Positions 11,679 to 22,905 of a stretch of DNA of 64,000 nucleotides are shown one piece after another; position 1 is the stretch's first letter, and the number at the start of each line of letters is the position of its first letter. Origin of the DNA: Aradus depressus (lineage: Eukaryota > Arthropoda > Insecta > Hemiptera > Aradidae); assembly GCA_963662175.1 (NCBI GenBank), contig OY759215.1, positions 11,211,079 through 11,275,078 of the forward strand. The letters run 5' to 3'. Position numbers and translations under genes: made by a program. Below the pieces are notes generated by a model. It had not been told where the DNA came from. It saw only the letters and a list, made by a program, of their open reading frames with translations, and did no database searches.

Positions 11679-11840
11679 CCTGGGCACGCCCCTGTCTGTA
11701 CACATTGTAGAAAGAATAAAAAACAAAACATTTCTTAAATCATTTAAACCTTTTCAACTTGCTTTGATCGGGTGAAATAAACTTTTACAACTGGTAGAAT
11801 AAATACATGAATTCAATTTCCCAGAGTTGGATGAATGTTT
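11484..11840. mobile_element. Foldback element around an (AT)n core
   Basis: The left arm (about 11486-11585, containing 'ccaactctgggaaattgaat') is matched in inverted order by the right arm (about 11727-11838, containing 'aatttcccagagttgg'). Arms are about 100 bp with a few indels. The loop holds a long (TA)n run at 11632-11673. Frames called inside it come from the AT repeat. Confidence 0.7.
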
Positions 11841-12034
11841 ATCTTGATATATTAGGTCCATAATTAGTTAATTACTGGTGTCTCCCGGCTGTTATTTCTA
11901 ATAACATGTTACAGAGACCTATGCAAATTTGGGATTCTCTCCGTATATGAGCAAATAGCATACCTCATAGCTCATAGTTTAACACATACGAGTATTACAT
12001 TATGAGTAAAATATATATTTAAAAAAAAAGTCTT

Positions 12035-12420
12035 CAGTGAATCATTGATTATCTTCAAATCCTATCGACGAGTTTGTGCTAAAACTCGTATTTCATTTAC
12101 ATACTGACTTCTGAATCCACATACTAAATTTTGTGTCGATAAATTCATTGCGTAGAAAATTTTTTTGTTAAGCTTCCCCCCTTATCCCGCCGTTTCCTTA
12201 GGCTGATTTTGCTGAAAGTCAAACGGTGTCATCCTTGACGATTATGATACATTCATTATATCAGGAGTTATCGTGTTCACAGACACAAACACACAGACAT
12301 ACTTTTTTTTTTTTTCATTTTTGAAATCAGGTCGGAAAACATAAAATTCCGTTGAAAACTCCGCATCGAATTTTTGAACGATTACATAACTTCCCCTATA
12401 CTTTGTATAGCTGAGGAGTT
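12035..12420 (-). repeat. Repeat B copy, minus orientation
   Basis: Runs from 'ttcagtgaatcattgatt' at the distal end to the opening module 'cataacttcccctatacttt' near 12385-12405, so both ends of the family are represented in about 385 bp. Confidence 0.65.
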
Positions 12421-12526
12421 AAAAGAAAGAAGGCGGAGACAGCAAAGAAGGTAGCATACTTGCCTACTGTGCTCTCAAGATAGTCGGTCGAAAAACCGCC
12501 GAAGACCTTAAGTTTCATTTCCCCAG

Positions 12527-13430
12527 CTATGGGTCAGATATTCTAGGTTGAGTTTTCCTCAAATTTTCGTTTTTCCCAACCCCTGATTCCAAAAATGAAA
12601 AAAAAAAAAAAGTCTGTCTACGTTAGATTAGGTTTTATGACTCATGCCCGGGCTTTAACTACAAGGTCATATCGCCTACTACCAGAGTGCTCTTTCGTCA
12701 CTCTGGTGGACATGAGCCCGACTCTACTGTAGGAGGCCCTAAATTATTATTCACCTACGGTAGGATTCTTTAACGAGTACCTGACATCGTACAGGCTCGG
12801 GACCATCGCTTAACGTCCCATCCGAAGGACGGCGTGCTTGTTTATTTTATCTCCCAGATAAAATAAACTAAGGGCCTCGGTCGGGTTTCGAACCCACGAT
12901 CTTGAGCTCAGAAGACAAGCACGCATACCACTGAGCTACCTGCGCCCTCTGTCTGTCTATGTGTCTGTGAACACGATCACTCCCGATAGCATGAGTGTAT
13001 CGACACGGATTTTTATATGGGTATCCAAAACCCTATAAGGACCAGAATTTCATATTGATTTTCAGCCAAATCAGACAAAGGGAAGGGGGGCTTAACACAA
13101 GAACTTGAATAACTGCCGTTGTAATGAATATATCGACACAAAGTTTCATGTGTAAAATCTAATGAATCCTGTATATAGTTGACCTATTAATTTTTAGCGG
13201 AATCATAACTGTATAAGTAATAAGTAGGTAAATCGAGAAAAAATTTAGTATGAGTATTCAGAAGCTCACTATTAATTTTTAGCCCAAATTGGAGATGTAT
13301 TGAAAACTGTTTTTTTTTTTTTTATTTCTGTAATCAAGCGGGTTTGGAAAAATTAAAATTTTGGTGAAAACTCAATATCGAATTGTTGACCGATTGCATA
13401 ACTTCCCCTATACTTCGTTAGCTAAGGAAA
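12527..13430 (+). repeat. Repeat B copies with a nested SINE
   Basis: A plus-oriented copy starts near 12527, is interrupted by a SINE at 12621-12950, and resumes at 'gtctgtctatgtgtctgtga' up to about 13240. A second partial copy in minus orientation follows at about 13310-13430 (ending 'cataacttcccctatacttc'). Confidence 0.65.
12621..12950 (-). mobile_element. Full-length tRNA-derived SINE with target duplication
   Basis: Complete minus-strand copy: tRNA-like head at the right (A box 'tagctcagtggtat', B box 'gggttcgaaaccc' when reversed) and tail 'aacctaatctaac' at the left. It is flanked by GTCTGTCTA at 12612-12620 and 12951-12959, consistent with a 9-bp target duplication, though the target is itself a GTCT microsatellite. 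Confidence 0.8.
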
Positions 13431-13737
13431 TAGACGATATACAACTCAGAATCCTGTTAGTGATTCAATAACGTAGACAGATAAACTATTTACTTTGTTT
13501 TTTAATGTTATGAATTTTTTAAGCAGGATGAAAAAGTTATGAGGCAGCTTCGTAACCCTTCTTAACTAAATGAGAATATTATGCAGTCTTTGAACCACGC
13601 TCAGGTTATAGAATATCTGTTAAATTTTAATGCGGAACGCAAACACTTTACAATTGTCCTCGAGTCCTTAGGTCTCTTTTGTCAGTAAAGACAAGAATAA
13701 AGTGATTATACTTGTTGTATAGAGATTAAGTTATTAT

Positions 13738-14028
13738 GATCATGCCCGGGCTTCAACTATAAGGTCATATCGCCTACTACCGTAGCGCTCCTGAGCCCGA
13801 CTTTACTAAATTTTGCCTACCTCCTAAATATGTATTCACCTAGGTTAGGGGTATTTAACGAGCACCTAACATTGTACAACCGTCGCTTAACGTACCATCC
13901 GAAGGACGGCGTGCTTAAGTCTATTTTGCCTCCCAGAAAAAGTAAACTAAGGGCCTCGGCCGGGTTATGAACCCGCGGTCTTGAGCTTAGTGAGCAAGCA
14001 CGCATACCACTGAGCTACCGACGCCCTC
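13738..14028 (-). mobile_element. tRNA-derived SINE
   Basis: Nearly full minus-strand copy ending next to the LTR retrotransposon at 14063. The head ('gagctaccgacgccctc') and the 'atccgaaggacggcgtgctt' core are well conserved. The tail lacks the CCTAA repeats. Confidence 0.75.
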
Positions 14029-14062
14029 AATTATAGAAATTTATACATTTTTATTTATATGT

Positions 14063-15546
14063 TATAACCAATCTCTCTCCCTGTGTGAGTGCAAATCGCG
14101 TAATTAATAAAATAAATAAAATTGAGATCGAAAAATTATTAAATTTGAAAATTATTTAAATCGCGACTTTAATTAAACAATGCCTGAATAGCTGAAAGCA
14201 CTCCCACGGGAAGAACGGTTACAAGATCCTAACGGTTAGTTGACATCAGTAATTAACAATAATTAATTACTGTTGTCAACCAGAAGAAGCATGAGTGGGG
14301 GGGGAAATGAAATGAATCAAACCTATAACTTTAACATATTTATTTTAATGAGAACATATTTACAAAACAACAATTGAATATATATAATTTGGCCGTGTGT
14401 CTGAAGGACTGAATTATAACTTAATTACGAGGTACCTCGATACGATATCCATGGCGAATGACGGCGTGATCACCCTTTCTGGACTTCCCGTAGAAATCGT
14501 CTATTCACATAGTCCCTGAAGATCTGCGTAGTTTCGAGGGCACACCAGAAGTTACACCCCCACTGACTTTGCACCGTCCAAGATCAAAGTGTGTCTCTAC
14601 GACTAATTCACATATTCAAACTAAACTTTACTTATAGAAAAGATACGTGGTGATCACCCAAGACATGAACGAAGAATGTTAATTTCACATATTCAAACTG
14701 ATATTACTTATAGAAAAGATACGTGGTGATCACCCAAGACATGAACGAAGAAAACTCAATTGACATATTTAAACTCAACTGTACAATATAAAAAGAACGT
14801 GGTGACCAGCCAAGACATGAACGAAGAATGTTAATTTCACATATTCAAACTGATATTACTTATAGAAAAGATACGTGGTGATCACCCAAGACATGAACGA
14901 AGAATGTTAATTTCACATATTCAAACTGATATTACTTATAGAAAAGATACGTGGTGATCACCCAAGACATGAACGAAGAAAGTTAATTTCACATATTCAA
15001 ACTCAACTGTACAATATAAAAAGAACGTGGTGACCAGCCAAGACATGAGCGAAGAAAGTACTTTCACATACTGAAACTAGGCTTTACAAAGAGAGGAACG
15101 TGGTGATCCACCAAGATATGAACTAAGAATGAATAAAACGGGGAGTGGCTTCCGATATCCGACCGTGGTAGGGGACAGTTCTCGAGACTTGATTCGTCGT
15201 CGGACTCCGCCCATTTTATTTCCAGCCAATCGCATATTACCAATTAACATCTGCCTCTAGTTGTGTGAAAACCTGGAGTAAGAAAAAAAACCTTTACTGC
15301 TTATTCCTTATACACCGGATGTAGACAATTATCTTGGCTTCCTTTCCATTGTGTCTCTATTATTCTTTATTTTCCGCTCCCAGCGATCGCGATTCTCTCG
15401 CAGGCATCATTGGTTCCGAGCATTCTCTTCCAAATGCAATTCTCGTTTATTCAACACCACACAACCCATACTTTGCTCCTAGCGATCGCGATCCTCTCGT
15501 AGACATCGCCAGTTCTGAGCATTATCTATAGGGTAGACATGCTACA
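14063..15546 (-). repeat. 3' LTR (left)
   Basis: Read on the minus strand it begins TGTAGCATGTCTACCC at 15546 and ends GATTGGTTATA at 14063. It contains an internal tandem array at about 14600-15130 and two diverged copies of a roughly 100-bp block that both begin with 'agcgatcgcgat' (near 15382 and 15482). Confidence 0.9.
14600..15130 (+). repeat. Tandem repeats inside the LTR
   Basis: About seven units of 75-80 bp sharing 'cacatattcaaac', 'gatacgtggtgatcaccc' and 'aagacatgaacgaagaa'. Two unit types alternate (one with 'tgatattacttatagaaaag', one with 'ctcaactgtacaatataaaa'). The array is repeated at 19210-19740 in the other LTR. Arrays like this in LTRs may act as enhancers, which is inference here. 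Confidence 0.85.
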
Positions 15547-15548
15547 AT

Positions 15549-15566
15549 ATCCCCCTTTCCCATTAA
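15549..15566 (-). other. Polypurine tract
   Basis: On the minus strand 'aatgggaaagggggat' lies immediately before the TG start of the left LTR. This is the expected plus-strand primer position of an LTR element. Confidence 0.8.
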
Positions 15567-17312
15567 AATAAAATATGTCGGCTAAATGACCATTGGAAGT
15601 CACATATTTTATTAGTTTCACTTAACACTTGCTCGTTCACTGAGCATATACACTTAACCAAATACTCAGGTATCGACCTCATTATCATGCGTGACCAAAA
15701 CATGATTTTAAATTTCCTTTCGAATCGGCATGGCTTGCCTATGCATGCGTGACCAAAGCATGATTTTACTTTACGCTGTACTTCTTGGAGTTAACCCTCT
15801 CCATTGGCAAATAACGATGATTCTATTTCTAGCATACATTCACTGACTAGTTAAAACATCCAAAAAGGCCCCACGCCTCGACAATGTTTCAACTGAATTC
15901 CCATATACCTAATCCGCTTCAACAAAAATTTGGGTTGACCAAACCCTAACCATATGCCTCCTTAGGCCTTCGACAGGTATTTACCTTCTGCCGGAACGAC
16001 GACGAAATATAAAATAGAAAAATAAGCCCACTCAAATCCCATCTCAGTTTCATAAATATATGTAAATTCCGGCATCCGCATTAATCAAGTAGCGAAACCC
16101 TTTCTTCAGTTCAACAGTCAGTTCATGGCATAAAAAATAATTAAACAACTCCCGCCCCTTTAAATGGATTCTACAAGCATCAATGGAGTGGCCCCTTCTC
16201 CGTGTGTACGATAATTAAATATTCAATTCTGGGTATCCCCTCCAGTTTATAATATATCTCCCCCTTTAGTCATGTATGCTTCGGCACCTTGCCCTAGGAT
16301 TTCTTAAATAAAATAACAAAATTGACATTTGACCTACCGTGGTCGACACTGCATCATAATAAGTAAGGTCCATACCTGAATATATGTTACAAATATATTT
16401 ACAAGGCTCTCATTGGGTTAACATAGCCCATCATGGTCACTAGATAAAATATGGGTCAATGTGACATTTTCAATAGATACACACGGTCGGATACTAATAC
16501 AAATATTATTTAAAAATACAAAACAAAACAGACAAATACAATTGAAAGTACATTTACCATACGTGACTACCTACAAATGTGTGTGCCATCGCCTCGCTGT
16601 CAGCCTACTCAGATCCGCGTCTCCTAATCAAATTTAAATACGTAGGAATATTCCCATGGATGGCCAATCCATATACCGTCTGCCCCGTCCTACAATTATG
16701 TCAATTTCAAATGAAGCCACAAACCTATCTAAACTAAATTATCCCAACATCATAAACAAATTGCTAATACTATTTAAAAAAATACTCTTACTAAATATAT
16801 GAACAAAAAATTATCCTAACTTAATATCTAGAATTAAAAAAAACTAACCCTAACTTATTATCTAAAATTACTATTTACAACCTGGCGATTCACTTTGGAA
16901 TCTTTGAGCTCGACTAAGGGGGGTATGCTCGATGTTAAGCCCCAGGGGAGTGCCAGAATGTCCCCGTCTGCCTTATCCTATTTACAAAAAAATAACTAAA
17001 TAATAAATCCCGTGTCCCCAATAAATGTGTATGTGTGATTCTTTGTGTGTTGTTGTATAATGAGGTGTTGGCCGTTAGTGTAAAATAATAAATAATTCCC
17101 AAATAATAAAAATAGTGTCTGTTTTATGTATGTGTGACTTTGTCTAACTGTTCCTGGGATAGCTGGGGATGGACACCCATAGAGACGTCACAAATCTCTT
17201 CCCTGACTCTAGGGCCGCGATCTCGTCTGCAATAATCGCCCCCCTAACTCGGCTGAAGTAAGATCGTTAATCTCAAAGAGAGCCCTAGCGCTTCTCTAGC
17301 CTGCTTGTGAAT
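15567..17312 (-). other. Non-coding interior of the LTR element
   Basis: About 1.7 kb between the gag-like frame and the polypurine tract. I see no reverse transcriptase, protease or integrase motif and no long open frame. This is where pol would lie in an autonomous relative. Confidence 0.6.
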
Positions 17313-18227
17313 TTATCCGCTAATACACGGCTTCTGTAAGATCGTATAAAAGATTCCTCCTTCCGCTAAGTCGCTGCCGAGATGTCCTAAAATAAAAATT
17401 TGAGGACTTTCCTTGTCTAAAATCTGGTAAGGTCCTTCCCAGAATAGTAAGAATTTAAATACAAAATGGTTGGGCAAATCCAAAACGCTATTACGTAACG
17501 CCACCTCACCACGTTCGTAATTTTTCACGTAGACATCTTGGAAGGTGACATTGCTAGGCTGTTCGCGAGCAAAAGTCTGGTTCGTAGGCCAATTCCTATG
17601 TCCTTCGGGTACGGTAAATGTCATTCGGTCATCTTGTTTTGGGGTTGAGATCTGAGTTTGACCCGAAACAGTATCTATTCTCTTCGAGATATCGGCGAAT
17701 CTCTTCTCACAATCGGTACTAATAATATTTTGGTTCGAATTTATTTCTTCGACCTCCTTATCTAGATGCTGTGTTTCTGACACGATCCCACCTGTAACTT
17801 CATGATAACTGACACCTACCATGTCCCTAACTTTAGAAGTAGGCTTATCATATCTCTCTTCTGAATTGTCCTGCCTAGATTCAGATTGTACGGTACCCAT
17901 ATTACGTTTAATGGATTCGATATTATTTGCCATTAACGAAATTTCTTGGCGCACACCCCTTATCTCGGAAGTCTGTTGTCCTAGGGAATTTCCCAAGTTT
18001 CCCATCTGTTCCTGCATGGCCTTTCCCTGTTGTCCTAGTCCCGAAATCTGTTCCTGCATGTCCGCTTTTAAATCCTTTCCCAAGTTTCCCATCTGTTCCT
18101 GCATGGCCTTAAGCATCGCCTCTAGGTCAAATTTAGGATCTTCTACCGGGGACTCCGGGGGCGTACGGATAGTTTTCCTAGACCGTGTCTGTATCGGCTC
18201 TAAGTCCGACTTCCCTTTCCCTTCCAT
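17313..18227 (-). CDS. Gag-like coiled-coil protein with pol-like tail
   Basis: 304 aa starting at an ATG about 425 bp downstream of the primer-binding site. Residues 1-35 are basic and proline-rich. Residues 35-110 form a helical region with repeated 'MQEQMGNLG' units (about 42-50 and 71-79), suggesting a coiled coil for Gag self-association. No zinc knuckle is seen. From about residue 236 the style changes: 'FVFKFLLFWEGPYQIL' (255-270) resembles the region after the integrase core in gypsy-type Pol (KF..LYEGPY-type). A plausible reading is that an internal deletion fused Gag to the last part of Pol. The Gag role rests on position and helical repeats, not on a clear domain match. Confidence 0.6.
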   Translation of the reverse strand: MEGKGKSDLEPIQTRSRKTIRTPPESPVEDPKFDLEAMLKAMQEQMGNLGKDLKADMQEQISGLGQQGKAMQEQMGNLGNSLGQQTSEIRGVRQEISLMANNIESIKRNMGTVQSESRQDNSEERYDKPTSKVRDMVGVSYHEVTGGIVSETQHLDKEVEEINSNQNIISTDCEKRFADISKRIDTVSGQTQISTPKQDDRMTFTVPEGHRNWPTNQTFAREQPSNVTFQDVYVKNYERGEVALRNSVLDLPNHFVFKFLLFWEGPYQILDKESPQIFILGHLGSDLAEGGIFYTILQKPCISG

Positions 18228-18651
18228 TCTGATAAGAAATATATATCAAAACAATTAAATGAATTATACGGGAGGTCTGGTGCTAACCTAATTTCTATGG
18301 TGACCTGTCAGATGGCATCACAATACAACAATAGTTATAATATGTAAAATAAATGCCTACTAAATCTACATAAAAAAAAAAAATCAAAAACAAAAAAAAT
18401 AAAATTATTTCAATAAATGATGTCATTCATTGTCCCTACCCTCACCCATCCTTCTTCAGTTTTGATTCTAAATACCGACTTTAAGTGAAAATATAACATT
18501 GTGGCCTAATAGGCTGGAATCTACGTTAAAAAGCAAAAAAAAAAATTTTTTTTTTTTTTTTTTTTTAATTAAAAAAATTAATTAATTAATAAGGGACCGA
18601 TTAATGGGGTTCATTAATTATACTAATTGGCATAATTAATAAACAAATCAA
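18228..18651 (-). other. Leader of the LTR element
   Basis: Untranslated leader between the primer-binding site and the gag-like start. It includes A/T homopolymers at 18370-18410 and 18534-18566. Confidence 0.6.
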
Positions 18652-18669
18652 GTCCCTGTTCGGGCGCCA
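18652..18669 (-). other. Primer-binding site, tRNA-Lys
   Basis: The minus strand reads TGGCGCCCGAACAGGGAC, complementary to the 3' end of tRNA-Lys. It lies three bases inside the right LTR boundary. Confidence 0.9.
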
Positions 18670-18672
18670 ATT

Positions 18673-20156
18673 AATAACCAATCTCTCTCCCTGTGTGAGT
18701 GCAAATCGCGTAATTAATAAAATAAATAAAATTGAGATCGAAAAATTATTAAATTTGAAAATTATTTAAATCGCGACTTTAATTAAACAATGCCTGAATA
18801 GCTGAAAGCACTCCCACGGGAAGAACGGTTACAAGATCCTAACGGTTAGTTGACATCAGTAATTAACAATAATTAATTACTGTTGTCAACCAGAAGAAGC
18901 ATGAGTGGGGGGGGAAATGAAATGAATCAAACCTATAACTTTAACATATTTATTTTAATGAGAACATATTTACAAAACAACAATTGAATATATATAATTT
19001 GGCCGTGTGTCTGAAGGACTGAATTATAACTTAATTACGAGGTACCTCGATACGATATCCATGGCGAATGACGGCGTGATCACCCTTTCTGGACTTCCCG
19101 TAGAAATCGTCTATTCACATAGTCCCTGAAGATCTGCGTAGTTTCGAGGGCACACCAGAAGTTACACCCCCACTGACTTTGCACCGTCCAAGATCAAAGT
19201 GTGTCTCTACGACTAATTCACATATTCAAACTAAACTTTACTTATAGAAAAGATACGTGGTGATCACCCAAGACATGAACGAAGAATGTTAATTTCACAT
19301 ATTCAAACTGATATTACTTATAGAAAAGATACGTGGTGATCACCCAAGACATGAACGAAGAAAACTCAATTGACATATTTAAACTCAACTGTACAATATA
19401 AAAAGAACGTGGTGACCAGCCAAGACATGAACGAAGAATGTTAATTTCACATATTCAAACTGATATTACTTATAGAAAAGATACGTGGTGATCACCCAAG
19501 ACATGAACGAAGAATGTTAATTTCACATATTCAAACTGATATTACTTATAGAAAAGATACGTGGTGATCACCCAAGACATGAACGAAGAAAGTTAATTTC
19601 ACATATTCAAACTCAACTGTACAATATAAAAAGAACGTGGTGACCAGCCAAGACATGAGCGAAGAAAGTACTTTCACATACTGAAACTAGGCTTTACAAA
19701 GAGAGGAACGTGGTGATCCACCAAGATATGAACTAAGAATGAATAAAACGGGGAGTGGCTTCCGATATCCGACCGTGGTAGGGGACAGTTCTCGAGACTT
19801 GATTCGTCGTCGGACTCCGCCCATTTTATTTCCAGCCAATCGCATATTACCAATTAACATCTGCCTCTAGTTGTGTGAAAACCTGGAGTAAGAAAAAAAA
19901 CCTTTACTGCTTATTCCTTATACACCGGATGTAGACAATTATCTTGGCTTCCTTTCCATTGTGTCTCTATTATTCTTTATTTTCCGCTCCCAGCGATCGC
20001 GATTCTCTCGCAGGCATCATTGGTTCCGAGCATTCTCTTCCAAATGCAATTCTCGTTTATTCAAGACCACACAACCCATACTTTGCTCCTAGCGATCGCG
20101 ATCCTCTCGTAGACATCGCCAGTTCTGAGCATTATCTATAGGGTAGACATGCTACA
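18673..20156 (-). repeat. 5' LTR (right)
   Basis: Matches the left LTR at a constant offset of 4610 bp along its whole length. The near-identity argues against an old insertion. Confidence 0.9.
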
Positions 20157-20189
20157 ATGTATATATATATATATTTTTTATAGCCGAAG

Positions 20190-20665
20190 AAAAGTGATTC
20201 TAGGGCTTTAACTACGAGGGTTTTAACTGGTAGGTCATATCGCCTACCAGAGCGATCTTTCAGTCACTCGAGCCCGACTCTACTATGGGAGTCCTAAATG
20301 TTGCCCATTTCTTACCTAGGGGTAGATGGTCATTAACGAGTATATATCGGGCTCGAGACGTCTCCCAGATAGAAGAAAGTAGGCCTCGGCTTGGTTTTAA
20401 AACCGATAGGTGTGATCAAGTGATGACTAAGTTCATGGCGGATAGACTGAAATGTCTATTTCGCAAAACTTGTTATACCGTAAATATTTGGTTTTTGCGA
20501 CACGCATATTTTTGCACCCATGGGGAGAGAAAATATACTGGGGATGTCGCTTAAATCCGAAATACCTTTGGTGATGCCAATCCTAGAGTGCCGATAGTTC
20601 AGAGATAGCGTGCCCACAGAGCTCAAGATCGCGGGAACAAAACTAACCGAGGCCCTGAGGATTCT
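20190..20665. mobile_element. Degraded SINE fragments
   Basis: A minus-strand SINE remnant at about 20193-20400 keeps 'aggtcatatcgcctaccaga' but has lost parts of its core. A short plus-strand head fragment at about 20588-20660 keeps 'gtgccgatagttcagagata' and 'gctcaagatcgcggg'. Confidence 0.5.
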
Positions 20666-21271
20666 TATGAGGGAGGTGAAATTACATTTTTTGCATGTCG
20701 TCCGGTTTGCGAGATACATGCCGAAAACAGTCCTGAAATGTAAGATTGATGCAGAAACACATATTTTTATACATTTCCTTGATTTACCCGAAAACTGTCA
20801 GTCCCATCGAAAAATTGTTTCTTATTAAATTTCCTATCGCTAATTTTATCCTCAGATTTGAGACGAAAGTTATAGCGCCTCATTATTTACAGTTTCTTAT
20901 ATTTCTTTAAATAAAGAAAAAAATAAAATATAATCCACAATTCGTATCGATTTTTAGAGACCTTCTTAATTTCATTTAATGTAGTTATTTTCAATAATTC
21001 CAAATATTGGCCTTTTTTGGTCTCATTCTGTTAAATTTATTTTCTCTTCATTTAGAAATATAATATTTCATCCATCAGGACATTTTCAAGTACAAACTGA
21101 AAAATATTACATAGATATGAACGTCTAAAAATTAACAATGTTAGTTTAATATCAAATCTAAATCTTGTTTCTCTTACTTACATTATAACAAACTTCATTT
21201 CTTGTTATGCAATGAAACATTATTTTTTATAACATAACGTGTCAAAAATCTAACATATATTTCCAACATCA
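20666..21271. other. Unassigned non-coding sequence
   Basis: Overlapping short frames near 20456-20828 on both strands have no motif. The rest is AT-rich with nothing recognised. Confidence 0.5.
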
Positions 21272-21661
21272 TAATTGAGGAGTTTGGAGTCAGAGCGGAC
21301 CAACCCACAATTTTTCGGAAAATGATTTATTACCATCCTAATGTTGGCATAGGTTCCCTTTTTTCAAAACCAGTGTGGATCACTTAGTTTCTTCACTTCA
21401 GTGATAGATAACAGCACTTTAAGTTTAGTCCACAAATATTTTGTGCATATATTTTCAAAATCACAATGCATCATATGGCCTTCAAAAATTTTATAGAACA
21501 CAAAAAGGGATCACTCATCCAATACTATTCTAAAATTTCAAATATAAATATTTGGGGCCCATTTATGGAGATAAACAAAATGTGCTCAATTTTCAATTGC
21601 CATTTTCTACCTGTTCAGTTTAAACCAGTTGGTCCGCTCTGGCTCCAAACTCCTCAATTAT
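21272..21661. mobile_element. Short inverted-repeat (MITE-like) element
   Basis: Arms of about 34 bp: 'gaggagtttggagtcagagc' starting near 21278 and its inverted partner 'ctggctccaaactcctcaat' near 21640. They enclose about 320 bp with no coding signal. Confidence 0.6.
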
Positions 21662-21679
21662 GCTTATATAATATAATGG

Positions 21680-21948
21680 GATGTGGCCATTACAGGACTT
21701 TCTTATACGTACCAACCACGCTTACAGATCTCTCTCTCCTTCTCAAAATAATTTCATACTGTCATCACTGGATATAAGAAAGTCACTTTCAGAGTTACGC
21801 TATACAATGAAACAAAACAATAATGCTGACGCCAACTCATTATTATCATATACCCAGTAATGCCTGTTTGAAATGATTTTGATAAGAGGGAAGAGAGTGT
21901 GATCCCTGAGCGGGTTGGTAATAAAAAAGTCCTGTAATGGTCAAAAGG
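21680..21948. mobile_element. Foldback MITE with CCATTACAGGACTTT ends
   Basis: The left arm (about 21683-21767) and inverted right arm (about 21858-21945) match over about 85 bp, with terminal 'ccattacaggacttt'. A third arm of the same family lies at 44878-44966, so this is a dispersed family rather than a chance hairpin. Confidence 0.7.
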
Positions 21949-22480
21949 AACATTTTTCGTAAGTAACAATTTTCAGGTAAATCAAGGAAACGTTTTAAAA
22001 TATGTATTTCAAAACGAATGTGTCTTAGTTTCACAGAAAATTGTGAGTGACCTCGAGAAAAAAGGTACTTTTTAAAAATTAAATTAGCTATGCCCAAAAA
22101 AGACTGGCCACAGAGAAAAGTCTGATGTAATTTTATGAATTAGTTAGTAGTATAATTTTTGTATATAATTTATTTTCTATTTTTCAAATTTATTTTTTTC
22201 TTTATAAAGTAGGTTAAGTGTTAATAAACCTAGTATTTTTCTCTAGATTAAATTCTACTAATTTTCTCTGTTAACCAAATAAAAAACACATTTGAATTAG
22301 ATTGAACATTTTTGCAAATTTAGAAAGATTTGCTGGCATCTCTTAATTATATTTTAGAATAAATCCAAATTGAGTAATTACAAATTGAAATTTTTTTTTA
22401 TATACGTGCACTTTCTACAACTTTCTATATTTTTTTTATTAGGACCCTTTTCGAAAACTACTATAGAAATCAAAATTTAA
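21949..22480. other. Unassigned AT-rich sequence
   Basis: No gene or clear repeat recognised. Confidence 0.5.
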
Positions 22481-22481
22481 T

Positions 22482-22690
22482 GGAGCAATGGTGGCCGTGC
22501 GGGCTAGAGCGTAGGACTTTGGTCGCATGGTCTCACTTTGGTTTGCGAGTTCGAATCCCGTCGGGAATGAGTTTTATTTCGTAGATAAAACTCCCTCCCG
22601 GGGCCTTGGATGCCGTAAATAAGTAGGAACACCATCATGAGTCATGGCTAATATGCATCGAACATGAGGTCAAAAAAAAAAAAGATATTT
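22482..22690 (+). mobile_element. Second SINE family, full copy
   Basis: The tRNA-like head is 'tggccgtgcgggctagagcg' (A box) and 'gagttcgaatcccgtc' (B box), followed by a body ending 'gtcatggctaatatgcatcg' and an A-rich tail at 22673-22684. The head differs from the more common SINE of this window, so it derives from another tRNA. Confidence 0.75.
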
Positions 22691-22724
22691 ATTCATTAAA
22701 TAGTTTTCAATTATTATTATACAC

Positions 22725-22874
22725 CTTGGTTTGCGGGTTCGAATCCCGTCCGGGAGTGAGTTTTATTTCGTAGATAAAACGTCCTCCCTGGGCCATGGAT
22801 GTCGTAAATAATTAGGTAAAACACCAATAATAAAAGTCATGGCTAATATGCATCGTACATAAGGCCAAAAAAAA

Positions 22875-22892
<18 letters not shown>
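22725..22892 (+). mobile_element. Second SINE family, 5'-truncated copy
   Basis: Starts just before the B box ('ggtttgcgggttcgaatccc') and has the same body and a poly(A) tail at 22867-22892 that passes into AT/ATT repeats. The head upstream of the B box is missing. Confidence 0.75.

Positions 22893-22905
<13 letters not shown>

Larger units (their letters stand above)
14063..20156 (-). mobile_element. Young non-autonomous LTR retrotransposon
   Basis: A 6.1-kb element on the minus strand with two 1484-bp LTRs (14063-15546 and 18673-20156). I found only two differences between them: one at the terminal base and one near 15453/20063. Flanking ATGT at 14059-14062 and 20157-20160 gives a 4-bp target duplication. 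A tRNA-Lys primer-binding site and a polypurine tract are in the right places. The interior is only about 3.1 kb and carries one 304-aa frame but no protease, reverse transcriptase, RNase H or intact integrase. It must have used proteins from a related element. LTR near-identity implies recent insertion. Confidence 0.9.

Noticed and set aside
11541..11731. 61-aa frames with Tyr-Ile repeats
   Set aside because: Translation of an (AT)n microsatellite in two frames.
14600..15130. CRISPR array
   Set aside because: Units are adjacent and have no unique spacers; the host is a eukaryote and the array is part of an LTR.
15334..15531. 65-aa frame present in both LTRs (also 19944-20141)
   Set aside because: Conservation only reflects LTR identity. 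The peptide has no motif and lies in the LTR.
17821..18258. 145-aa plus-strand frame
   Set aside because: Shadow of the Gag-like gene on the other strand; its repeats mirror the MQEQMGNLG units.
22482..22565. Second possible tRNA gene
   Set aside because: Repeated three times in the window with a common non-tRNA body and A-rich tail, so it is a second SINE family.
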